Of a stretch of DNA of 6,520 bases, positions 1-6,007 are shown piece by piece (position 1 is the stretch's first letter; every line of letters begins with the position of its first letter). The position numbers and the translations under genes are program-made. The stretch spans positions 1 through 6,520 of the forward strand of contig JAUVQC010000077.1 in NCBI GenBank assembly GCA_030598305.1. Reading direction: 5' to 3'. Below the pieces are notes generated by a model. It searched no databases. It had not been told where the DNA came from and saw only the letters and a list, made by a program, of their open reading frames with translations. The stretch is from Actinomycetes bacterium. Its GTDB lineage: Bacteria > Actinomycetota > Acidimicrobiia > UBA5794.

Positions 1-293
1 ATGTACCAGGTGTCACCATCGACGACGAGAAACGGGTCTGCCACGCCGAGAACGTCTGAGCCGGCGATGTTGTGCTTGGAGAAGATCGGGTTGTTCTGGC
101 TGATGACTGGCTCAAGCGGTGACGAGCCTGTGGCGATACCGACGGACCATGCGTTCTTCACATGTGTGAACGGAATATCAACGCTGTCGGACGTCGCAAC
201 CAGCACACCAACACCGATGAGCATGACCGTCACGCCGGCGGCGATCCGGCGGCCCCACTGCCGTGCGGCAACAGTCTCGGTCTGGTCAGTCAA
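1..293 (-). CDS. Membrane-anchored GH43-like β-propeller protein, 5' part (runs off left edge)
   Basis: Partial gene; 97 residues are visible and the frame is open to base 1. The start chosen is TTG at 293, because GGAG lies 7 nt upstream (304-301) and the protein then begins MTDQTETVAARQWGRR. A hydrophobic segment at residues about 18-34 is a signal anchor or signal peptide, so the rest should lie outside the membrane. Residues 49-97 carry WSVGIATGSSPLEP, NNPIFSK and VADPFLVVDGDTWY. This resembles the first blade of GH43-type five-bladed propellers, most closely the N-terminal domain of glucosamine inositolphosphorylceramide transferase-like proteins (pattern W-x-IG-x-x-x-G, NP-x-x-T, F-VADPF, TWYMFFE). 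Bacterial copies are usually found among polysaccharide genes. The catalytic or transferase part, if any, lies outside the window, so the activity is unknown. It is divergent from the sugar dehydrogenase gene. Family recognition is from memory of the motif pattern. Confidence 0.72.
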   Translation of the reverse strand, partial: MTDQTETVAARQWGRRIAAGVTVMLIGVGVLVATSDSVDIPFTHVKNAWSVGIATGSSPLEPVISQNNPIFSKHNIAGSDVLGVADPFLVVDGDTWY

Positions 294-300
294 TGGACGG

Positions 301-304
301 CTCC
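301..304 (-). promoter_or_regulatory. Ribosome binding site deciding the TTG start at 293
   Basis: On the minus strand GGAG is followed by a 7-nt spacer and then TTG. An in-frame GTG at 347 would add 18 residues but has no comparable motif. This site is the reason for placing the start at 293. Confidence 0.55.
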
Positions 305-389
305 GGAGTTGGGTTCGGCAAGTGTACGACCAGTGCGCCAGATGCACCTCGGTGGGCCGGTGATGCGCTACCTTGCCTCTGCACACCGC

Positions 390-394
390 GGAGG
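390..394 (+). promoter_or_regulatory. Strong Shine-Dalgarno in front of an ATC codon
   Basis: GGAGG is followed by CCCAAC (6 nt) and then an in-frame ATC at 401. It sits where initiation would give a normal export signal peptide, and there is no ATG, GTG or TTG in frame between 296 and 454. The conventional candidates at 263 and 293 have no such motif. Confidence 0.5.
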
Positions 395-400
395 CCCAAC

Positions 401-2305
401 ATCACTGCGCGACCTGTCGAGAAACGCATCAGACGCATCGGAATCCATTCGCTCGTGGTGCTGGCCATGATCGTCGTCGTATCGGCATTCAGCATTGAGC
501 GTGCATCAGCAGCCGAGGATGCCGTCGGACTCGTTGATCCAGTAACCGGTATCTGGTCGCTACGAGCAGACGATGGTGCCACACATCAGTTCTATTTCGG
601 CAATCCGGGAGACCTCCCCTTCGCTGGTGACTGGGATTGCGACGGTGTCGATACGCCTGGCCTCTACCGACAGTCCGATGGCTACGTGTATCTGCGCAAC
701 ACCAACGATCAGGGCAATGCCAACGTGTCGTTCTTCTTTGGCAACCCCGGTGATCTCCCCATTGCCGGTGACTTCAATGGCGACGGATGTGACACGGTCT
801 CTGTGTATCGACCCTCCGAAAGCCGCGTGTTCATCATCAATGAGCTCGGAAGTCAAGATTCAGGTCTTGGAGCTGCTGACATCGACTACTACTTCGGAAA
901 CCCAGGGGATGTCCCATTCACGGGAGACTTTGACAACGACGGATCTGACACGATCGGCCTCTACCGTGCAACCTCGGGCCTCATGTACTTCCGCAACAGC
1001 CACACACAGGGCAACGCTGAGTTCGAATTCTTCTTCGGTAATCCGGGTGACTTCTTCGTCGGTGGCGACTGGACGGACGACGGTACCGACACTCCCGGCG
1101 TGTTCAGACCGTCCCAGTCGACTTTCTATCTGAAGTTCACGAATACACAGGGCAACGCCGATGACCAGTTCAGCTATGGCAGCAGTTCAATGCTTCCGGT
1201 AGCTGGCGCCTGGGGCGATATCCCCGCCATTCCGGAGCTTGCGTTGGTTGAAGTGGCTACGGGTCTCGACACCCCAATGGCTGCCGCTTCGCCACCCGGC
1301 GACGCACGGCTGTTCATCGCGGAGCGGTCCGGGACGATCCGGATCCTGAAGAACGGTTCGGTCAGTCCGCTGCCATTCCTCACCGTTGGTGATGTCTCGA
1401 CCTGTGGCGAAGGTGGCCTGCTGGGTCTCGCGTTCCATCCCGACTACGGCACGAATGGTCGCTTCTTTGTCCACTACACGGGACCGAATGGTGGATCCAT
1501 CCAGAGTCGGATCGTCGAATACCACGCCACGCCAGCTTCGGACATCGCCGACGAATTGCCTGTTCGTACGATCCTGACCCTCAACCAGCCGCAATGCAAC
1601 CACAACGGGGGGTCGATCTCATTCGGAACAGATGGCTACCTGTACATTCCGTTCGGCGACGGCGGAAAACAGGGCGACCCGGACGGAAATGCGCAGAACC
1701 CGCATTCATGGCTTGGCGCCATTCTCCGGATCGACATCGATGGGGGAGTGCCGTACGGAATACCGCCCGGTAATCCGTACAACGGATCGAACGGCGCCCT
1801 CGAGGTGTGGGCCACCGGAGTCCGCAACCCATTCCGGTCATCGATAGATAGCGCTACGGGCGATCTGTACCTCGGTGATGTCGGACAGAGCTCGTGGGAG
1901 GAGATCTCGGTCGGGCCGGCAGGTGTTGGAGGGCTCAACTTTGGGTGGAACACAACGGAGGGGAACGCGTGCTTCAGCCCGAGCGTCGGCTGCAACAAGG
2001 CTGGACTGAGAGCACCCGCTGTTGTGTATGCAACCGGTGCAGAGGGTCGTTCGGTCATCGGTGGCCATGTGTACCGAGGAGGAGCCATACCGAATCTTGG
2101 CGGTACGTACTTCTACGCCGATTTCTTCTCGTCCTGGGTTCGCTCGTTCCGAATGGTCGGTACAAGCGTGCAAGATCAGCGGGATTGGACTTCGTCCCTT
2201 GGTCCGGTGAGCACGACCGTTGCATTTGCTGAGGATGGCCTCGGAGAGATGTATGTCATCTCGTTCGCAGGGTCGGTGTACAAGATCGTGTCCGCCCCTT
2301 CCTAA
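401..2305 (+). CDS. Secreted GSDH-family (PQQ-dependent sugar dehydrogenase-like) protein with N-terminal VCBS-like repeats
   Basis: The reading frame is open from GTG 263. I place the start at ATC 401 (634 aa) because of GGAGG 6 nt upstream and the signal peptide this gives: basic KRIRR at 8-12, a hydrophobic core at about 18-30, and ASA-A cleavage near 37. Conventional starts are GTG 263 (680 aa) and ATG 293 (670 aa); both lack a Shine-Dalgarno and put about 50-60 odd residues before the signal. Residues about 40-273 hold five repeats (separate entry). Residues about 285-634 are a glucose/sorbosone dehydrogenase six-bladed propeller: LLGLAFHPDYGTNGRFF, CNHNGG with a His (401) matching the catalytic base of soluble glucose dehydrogenase, GDGGKQGDP, LGAILRIDIDG, GVRNPFR with an Arg (475) matching a PQQ contact, and GDLYLGDVGQSSWEEI. 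Members oxidise sugars or aldoses with PQQ outside the cytoplasm, but many relatives have unknown substrates. There is no haem motif or C-terminal anchor. The stop overlaps that of the convergent selenoprotein gene. Confidence 0.85.
   Translation: MTARPVEKRIRRIGIHSLVVLAMIVVVSAFSIERASAAEDAVGLVDPVTGIWSLRADDGATHQFYFGNPGDLPFAGDWDCDGVDTPGLYRQSDGYVYLRNTNDQGNANVSFFFGNPGDLPIAGDFNGDGCDTVSVYRPSESRVFIINELGSQDSGLGAADIDYYFGNPGDVPFTGDFDNDGSDTIGLYRATSGLMYFRNSHTQGNAEFEFFFGNPGDFFVGGDWTDDGTDTPGVFRPSQSTFYLKFTNTQGNADDQFSYGSSSMLPVAGAWGDIPAIPELALVEVATGLDTPMAAASPPGDARLFIAERSGTIRILKNGSVSPLPFLTVGDVSTCGEGGLLGLAFHPDYGTNGRFFVHYTGPNGGSIQSRIVEYHATPASDIADELPVRTILTLNQPQCNHNGGSISFGTDGYLYIPFGDGGKQGDPDGNAQNPHSWLGAILRIDIDGGVPYGIPPGNPYNGSNGALEVWATGVRNPFRSSIDSATGDLYLGDVGQSSWEEISVGPAGVGGLNFGWNTTEGNACFSPSVGCNKAGLRAPAVVYATGAEGRSVIGGHVYRGGAIPNLGGTYFYADFFSSWVRSFRMVGTSVQDQRDWTSSLGPVSTTVAFAEDGLGEMYVISFAGSVYKIVSAPS
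518..1219 (+). repeat. Five tandem VCBS/FG-GAP-like protein repeats of about 47 residues
   Basis: Within the dehydrogenase gene, [YF]-F-G-N-P-G-D recurs four times followed by a calcium-type loop (DWDCDGVDT, DFNGDGCDT, DFDNDGSDT, DWTDDGTDT) and then a [LV]-[YF]-R strand. A fifth copy is degenerate (YGSSSMLPVAGAWGD). Counting from the phenylalanine of each FGN and its equivalent, the spacing is 47, 52, 47 and 47 residues; the longer interval comes from an insert in the second unit (around ELGSQDSGLG). The D-x-D/N-x-D-G-x-D loops resemble Ca2+-binding loops of integrin-type FG-GAP/VCBS blades. A role in cell-surface binding or as a spacer is inference. Confidence 0.82.
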
Positions 2306-2853
2306 GTTTTGCCGGCGGACGCCTGTTCGAGAACAGTGACCACTTCGTCAATATCGGCGTGGTCACCTGCGTATGCCTCTTTGTCGACATAGAGGAGCTC
2401 ATCCCCCGGGCCGATCACGAGGGTCGCCCCAAGCTGGGTGGGCCGAGCCCCGAGCTTGCGTTGCCGATTGCCGCCGACGACAGAGCGTACTCCCGCCACC
2501 CATGCGTCCGGCCTCATCAGCGATGCCGCTCCAAGACTGTTCAGGATGATCACGTCGGCAGCTTCTCCATCTTCGTCGAGAAGGACCTGGAATGGCACAG
2601 CCTCATCCTCGATGAATGCCTTTGCGTAGTGTCGCCCGCCTGTGCCGATCGCGGTTACACCGGAACCTGTCGCCGTCAATTCGGCGTATCTATCGCGAAC
2701 CTGACCGGCCCGCTCGCGACAGGTAAGTCAACCGAAGTGCCTGAGGAACAGCAGAACGTGTGGGTTCTCTGACCAGAGATCGCCGAGTCGATGAGTCGTC
2801 CCTGCGGGATCAGGCAGGGACATGTCTGCAAGTTCCTTCACAGTCGTCGTCAT
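2302..2853 (-). CDS. Probable selenoprotein: AhpC/TSA_2 (PRXL2-like) thiol oxidoreductase with in-frame TGA as Sec (U-L-T-C)
   Basis: Read through one TGA (2730-2728), this frame gives 183 aa from ATG 2853 (AGAGGA just upstream) to TAG. The TGA is residue 42, in L-F-L-R-H-F-G-U-L-T-C-R-E-R-A. This aligns with the redox motif of the AhpC-TSA_2/PRXL2 thioredoxin-fold family (P-G-C-F-L-C-R-E-E-A in human PRXL2A), so the TGA takes the place of the first, catalytic Cys; the second (C45) is kept. Both sides are family-like: LPDPAGTTHRLGDLW before it; VTAIGTGG, VPFQVLLDEDGEAAD and QLGATLVIGPGDELLYVDKE after it. A SECIS-like hairpin follows. The likely role is thiol-dependent peroxide or disulfide reduction in the cytoplasm, with no signal peptide. 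It lies 49 nt downstream of the GT-C-like gene on the same strand. Alternatives are a fresh nonsense mutation (Cys TGC/TGT to TGA) or a sequencing error. An ordinary annotation would give two fragments, or only the TTG-started piece from 2679. Confidence 0.8.
2690..2722 (-). promoter_or_regulatory. Bacterial SECIS-like hairpin directly after the TGA
   Basis: Counting from the base after TGA, nt 6-16 (CTGTCGCGAGC) pair with nt 28-38 (GGTTCGCGATAG without its last base pair partners inside the loop): C-G, U-A, G·U, U-A, C-G, G-C, C-G, G-C, A-U, G·U, C-G. This makes an 11-bp stem without bulges, with an 11-nt apical loop GGGCCGGUCAG. The loop starts with G-G and lies 16 nt after the TGA. Known bacterial SECIS elements sit inside the coding region just after UGA, with a G among the first loop bases and a loop about 16-37 nt away. 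A competing shorter stem, ACCTG (nt 4-8) with CAGGT (nt 25-29), is also possible. Pairing was done by eye, with no energy calculated. Confidence 0.7.
2728..2730 (-). other. In-frame TGA, proposed selenocysteine codon
   Basis: The plus strand reads TCA, so the minus strand reads TGA, between GGT (Gly41) and CTT (Leu43), with Cys45 (TGT) three codons on. It is the only in-frame stop between the start at 2853 and the TAG at 2304-2302. Its position is the first residue of the CxxC redox motif. Confidence 0.75.
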
Positions 2854-2856
2854 GCG

Positions 2857-2863
2857 TCCTCTT
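2857..2863 (-). promoter_or_regulatory. Ribosome binding site of the selenoprotein gene
   Basis: The minus strand reads AAGAGGA-CGC-ATG. The GAGG core is 4 nt from ATG 2853, slightly short but acceptable. It supports translation beginning well upstream of the TGA, rather than at the TTG (2679) inside the gene. Confidence 0.55.
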
Positions 2864-2900
2864 CGGTGATCGTGGATACACGGTACCACCGGGATCGTGG
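2864..2900. repeat. Short direct repeat in the gap before the selenoprotein gene
   Basis: GATCGTGG occurs at 2868-2875 and 2893-2900, 25 bp apart, inside the 49-nt gap between the GT-C-like gene stop and the selenoprotein start. The flanks are also similar (CGGT before one, CCGG before the other). Between them CGGTACCACCG gives a small inverted repeat. It may be a regulator site for the downstream gene or chance. Confidence 0.3.
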
Positions 2901-2902
2901 CG

Positions 2903-4597
2903 CTATCTCGAGCGGGCGAAGACTTCCATGAGGCCGCGGTCCGAGGACACGAACACGATTCCATAATCCCGTTCAAGGACTTCGAGGAGCTCGATCGCTG
3001 CTGGATCCTCCAGAGTTTCCGCCGTGGCGTACCGACGGCCCCAAACCAGCACGTAGTCGACAGTCTCGCCAGTCTGTTCCTCAAAACCTGCGATGTTGAC
3101 GCTGGGTGGTACCGCGTATATGGGTTCGGCGGTTCCCTTTGGGACACCGATGAGCAGCCTCGCGTTGAGATCCGGCTTGAATTGAGCAACCGAGTAGGTG
3201 TACTCGGCATGGAGGTGGTTGAGGTTCACCGCTGCGCTGAGCGGCGTCACGTAGCTACCGGCTTCGATCAGTGGCCGCACCTTGTACGCGGCCGTTGCGC
3301 CCCCGAGTCCCGAGTCGTGCTCGATCAGAAAGAGCGGCAGAACCGCTGATCCCGCAGCGACCTGTCTTGTCCCTGACACGTACTCGTCGAGGTCGCGATC
3401 GTATCCCTGATATGCCGGCCACCGGATCCCAATCAGGCCGATGGTCGCAACGACCGAGACGGCGATGATCGTGATTCGGAGCCACCGCTCGTACCGAAAG
3501 TGGGCCAGCCAGAACAGGGCGACGATGAACGTGAACATGGCCATTCGCTCGGGAACCGCGGAGCCGCCCGCAATGGCGCTCGGGATGAGGAGGAACGTTG
3601 CAGCGAGGATGACAACCGCCCCGAGGTAGCCATCGCTGCTCGTCAGCTTCCAGCCCTCCCGACGTCGCTGTTTCATGGCGACGACAAAGGACACTGCGGT
3701 CGCTGCGGCGATCAGGATCGAGAACAAGGACTCGCTTCTGGTGAACACGACGAACAACTCGCCGAACGAACCGAACCGAACAAGCCTCCTGAGGAGATCG
3801 GGACTCCCACTCGCCCCGCCACCTTCGGAACGAGCGACGTAGATCGCGAGAAGGAAGAGTGAGGGAAGAGCGGCAAGAAGCACGGGCCGGATGGTTCGCC
3901 AGAATTCGGAGGCGACGGTGCGTCGCGAATTCTCGTCGCGACCTCGTTCCTCTGCGAGTGCTGAGGCGAGAGATGCGATGCCGATGACGAAGATCGCAAC
4001 GACGAAGGGGAGCAGGTGGCCAAGATATGTCAGGAACAGCAAGAGGCCGAGCGCACCCACATCTCGCGCACGCACGGTCTCGATCGACCCGAAATTTCTA
4101 TGCCAGAAACCGATCGTGATGACGAAGAGGATCAGGCCAACCATGAAGTTGTAGAAGCCGAAATGCGACACGAGTCCGAGGCCAAGCGGAACGGCGAGTA
4201 GACCGAGGATCGTGGCGTCGCGGCTGATGCCTCGTAGCGCGTAGTGAACGGAAACCGCGAGACCCACGACGATTCCGGCCATCAGGATCTTCTCAGCGGC
4301 CATCGTGCCGACGAACGCTTGGAGCCCAACAAGTGACGCCGTACCAAGCAGATTCGGATTCGGGAAGACATCGAGAACGTAGAAGTGCTCAATGGCAGCA
4401 TTGGTTGATCCAAGGAGCGAAGAGACCACCGTCGCCAATGCGCTGTGCGCCGGACCGTCCTCCGTCGGGAGATACTCGAACCATATCAATGGGGCCAGGA
4501 GGACAGCGAGGAGTCCGACCAATGCGAGCACCTCAACAGGGCGTCGCTGATCACGGCTTGTTGAGATAACACCCACCGCCTTCGGTTCATTGCGCAT
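2903..4597 (-). CDS. Polytopic membrane protein, GT-C glycosyltransferase-like
   Basis: 564 aa from ATG 4597. The frame is open to 4663, but that start would overlap the divergent flavoprotein's leader; GTG 4612 is another option. The first hydrophobic helix (about 22-40) is followed by E-Y-L-P-T-E-D-G-P-A-H at about 41-51, an acidic first loop of the kind that carries the catalytic Asp in GT-C enzymes, which use lipid-linked sugar donors. About nine or ten more membrane segments follow (near 82-98, 101-120, 129-145, 147-165, one or two in 180-210, 236-255, 290-308, 325-342, 352-366, 373-391). A soluble tail of about 170 residues (392-564) includes HAEYTYSVAQFKP and DYVLVWGRRY. No exact family is recognised. 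The assignment rests on topology and the DGPxH loop, so glycosyltransferase activity is inference. Its neighbours (propeller protein, UGM-like flavoprotein) fit surface glycan synthesis. Confidence 0.75.
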   Translation of the reverse strand: MRNEPKAVGVISTSRDQRRPVEVLALVGLLAVLLAPLIWFEYLPTEDGPAHSALATVVSSLLGSTNAAIEHFYVLDVFPNPNLLGTASLVGLQAFVGTMAAEKILMAGIVVGLAVSVHYALRGISRDATILGLLAVPLGLGLVSHFGFYNFMVGLILFVITIGFWHRNFGSIETVRARDVGALGLLLFLTYLGHLLPFVVAIFVIGIASLASALAEERGRDENSRRTVASEFWRTIRPVLLAALPSLFLLAIYVARSEGGGASGSPDLLRRLVRFGSFGELFVVFTRSESLFSILIAAATAVSFVVAMKQRRREGWKLTSSDGYLGAVVILAATFLLIPSAIAGGSAVPERMAMFTFIVALFWLAHFRYERWLRITIIAVSVVATIGLIGIRWPAYQGYDRDLDEYVSGTRQVAAGSAVLPLFLIEHDSGLGGATAAYKVRPLIEAGSYVTPLSAAVNLNHLHAEYTYSVAQFKPDLNARLLIGVPKGTAEPIYAVPPSVNIAGFEEQTGETVDYVLVWGRRYATAETLEDPAAIELLEVLERDYGIVFVSSDRGLMEVFARSR

Positions 4598-4678
4598 CTG
4601 CCTGGGAAGCACATGGCGAGGACACAAGAGTAGGGTCCACACCATTGCATGGTCGAGGACCATAAAAGGGGCCCAGGA
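4598..4678. promoter_or_regulatory. Divergent intergenic region with overlapping inverted repeats
   Basis: 81 nt between the GT-C-like gene (start 4597, minus) and the flavoprotein gene (start 4679, plus), so it should hold both promoters. I found no clear -35/-10 pair. At 4641-4663 there are three alternating half-sites: ACCAT (4641-4645), ATGGTC (4649-4654) and GACCAT (4658-4663), each separated by 3 nt. The middle one can pair with either neighbour. This looks like an operator or a leader that switches between hairpins. Confidence 0.45.
4666..4671 (+). promoter_or_regulatory. Ribosome binding site deciding the TTG start at 4679
   Basis: AAGGGG, then a 7-nt spacer, then TTG. The upstream ATG at 4649 has no such motif and lies inside the inverted-repeat cluster. 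Confidence 0.55.
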
Positions 4679-5983
4679 TTGAACAAACGCGTGGCAATCA
4701 TCGGAGCTGGGTTCTCAGGCCTTGTCGCCGCTGGAGAACTGCGCCGGCGCGGCGCGGACGTCATGGTGTTCGAAAGCACAGACAACGTTGGGGGTCTCGC
4801 CACGTCCTTCAAGGACGATGACGGGTTCAGTTACGACTTTGGTGCCCATTTCATCACGAATCGCCTTGCCGCGGCGCTCGGTATCGGCGATAAGTGCACC
4901 ACCGTCAAGAAACACGGCGAGGCTGTGTACATCGGTGGCAGAACGTATTCGTACCCATATGGACTCTCTATGAACCCGCGCTTTGCGTGGAGTGCCATTC
5001 GCGCCCGCGTGACGCGTCACAAGACCACCCCAAAGAACGCAGGAGACGTCTTCCGGGGTGAGTATGGCGACGTGCTCACGGACGAAATTGTCGAGCCGCT
5101 CATCCGGGGGTGGTCAGGAGAGTCGGTGGATGATCTTGCTTCCATCACGGCGGACAAGATCCAGGGCGGGTTGGTGGAGACGGCTTGGCTTGTTGCCGCT
5201 GCTCGGGTGACCGGCAGAGCCGTGGCCATCGGGTACAGCGGGGAGCTTCCGCAGTCCGCACGGGTATGGCACGTCTACCCGGACAACGGCCTGGGGACTC
5301 TGATCGACAAACTTGTTGAAGAGGCCGGCGACACCATCCGTCTCGAGTCACCGGTTGACTCGGTGACCGTTGAGAGTGGCCGCGTCGTCGCGATCCGATC
5401 GAATGATCGGGAGTGGGATGTTGATGCCGTGTTCTCGACTGCTCCGGTGCATGTGTTGCCGAGGCTTGTGTCCGGCGACGCTTCACTCGACTACCTTCGC
5501 CGGTTTCGATATCGACCGATGGTGTTCGTCAACCTTCAACTTGAGGGGCGACACCTGTTGGAAACGACAACGAATTGGTTTCCCGACCGGGACACCCCCT
5601 TCTTTCGGATCTCGGAATCGACCGTATCAATGCCGTGGCTCGCGCCCGAGGGCAAGACGATCCTGACCGCCGACTATGGCTGTGAGGTTGGCGATGCCAC
5701 GTGGACGCTGAGTGACGAGGAGCTCGCCGAGCTCACGCTCGCGGGCCTGGAGCGATACGTGCCCGATGTCAGAGAACGATTCCTTGGCGTTGCTGTCCTC
5801 AGGACGCCGGTTGCGTACCCGGTGCTGCTCAACGACTACGAGGTCGATCGGCAACGATTCGCCGAGGGCAGCGGTATTGATGGGCTATACAGCATCGGAC
5901 GAAACGGCGAGTTCTCGCACATCCTTCTCGAAGACGTGTACTGGCGGACAATGGCGGCTGTCGAAAGGTTCCTGACCGAGTAG
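4679..5983 (+). CDS. FAD-dependent amine-oxidoreductase-type flavoprotein (protoporphyrinogen oxidase / UDP-galactopyranose mutase-like)
   Basis: 434 aa from TTG 4679, chosen for its Shine-Dalgarno and because the product then begins MNKRVAIIGAGFSGL, where members of this family normally start; ATG 4649 would add 10 residues. Residues 5-39 are the FAD-binding Rossmann fold: G-A-G-F-S-G at 9-14, E32 closing the second strand, and NVGG at 36-39. YDFGAHFITN follows at 52-61, at the place of the conserved G-G-H segment beside the flavin in UGM/PPOX enzymes. The C-terminal FAD segment G-L-Y-S-I-G-R-N-G-E-F-S is at 402-413. Length is normal and the gene looks intact. Enzymes of this type oxidise substrates or rearrange nucleotide sugars using bound FAD. 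With glycan-type neighbours, a nucleotide-sugar or lipid-linked substrate is possible, but haem synthesis or another oxidation cannot be excluded. It is divergent from the GT-C-like gene and converges on the DUF5671 gene 24 nt away. Confidence 0.8.
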   Translation: MNKRVAIIGAGFSGLVAAGELRRRGADVMVFESTDNVGGLATSFKDDDGFSYDFGAHFITNRLAAALGIGDKCTTVKKHGEAVYIGGRTYSYPYGLSMNPRFAWSAIRARVTRHKTTPKNAGDVFRGEYGDVLTDEIVEPLIRGWSGESVDDLASITADKIQGGLVETAWLVAAARVTGRAVAIGYSGELPQSARVWHVYPDNGLGTLIDKLVEEAGDTIRLESPVDSVTVESGRVVAIRSNDREWDVDAVFSTAPVHVLPRLVSGDASLDYLRRFRYRPMVFVNLQLEGRHLLETTTNWFPDRDTPFFRISESTVSMPWLAPEGKTILTADYGCEVGDATWTLSDEELAELTLAGLERYVPDVRERFLGVAVLRTPVAYPVLLNDYEVDRQRFAEGSGIDGLYSIGRNGEFSHILLEDVYWRTMAAVERFLTE

Positions 5984-6007
5984 ATCCCCGGCCGTCGAAA
6001 ACCAGAC
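5984..6007. other. Convergent gap with no visible terminator
   Basis: Only 24 nt separate the TAG of the flavoprotein gene from the TAA of the DUF5671 gene. No hairpin followed by a T-run is seen on either strand, so transcripts probably run into the opposite gene or end by a factor-dependent mechanism. Confidence 0.4.

Larger units (their letters stand above)
294..400. promoter_or_regulatory. Divergent intergenic region, presumed bidirectional promoter
   Basis: This is the 107-nt space between the start at 293 (minus) and the proposed start at 401 (plus). Both divergent genes should be transcribed out of it. I see no convincing -35/-10 pair on either strand, only a tight inverted repeat CACC-TC-GGTG at 345-354. 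If the plus-strand gene instead started at GTG 263 or ATG 293, this gap would vanish and the two genes would overlap or abut head to head. Confidence 0.4.

Noticed and set aside
1..363. Plus-strand open frame of 120 codons at the left edge
   Set aside because: It is a shadow of the minus-strand gene, whose translation carries a membrane anchor, a ribosome site and GH43-like propeller motifs; the plus-strand product shows no family features.
2302..2679. A separate 125-aa gene starting at TTG 2679
   Set aside because: It would lack the thioredoxin-fold N-terminus and redox motif, which are present in the same frame just beyond the TGA, with a proper ATG and ribosome site.
2728..2730. TGA as a plain nonsense mutation (pseudogene)
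   Set aside because: Not excluded, but less likely. The TGA falls exactly on the redox Cys, the downstream frame is intact, and a SECIS-like hairpin follows.
3433..4201. Several open frames of 60-120 codons on both strands inside the membrane protein gene
   Set aside because: They are out-of-frame shadows of a GC-rich coding region, with low-complexity Ser/Arg-rich products and no ribosome sites or family features.
4598..4663. Extended start of the GT-C-like gene at 4663
   Set aside because: The added residues do not look like a natural N-terminus, and the extension would cover the divergent leader and inverted repeats.
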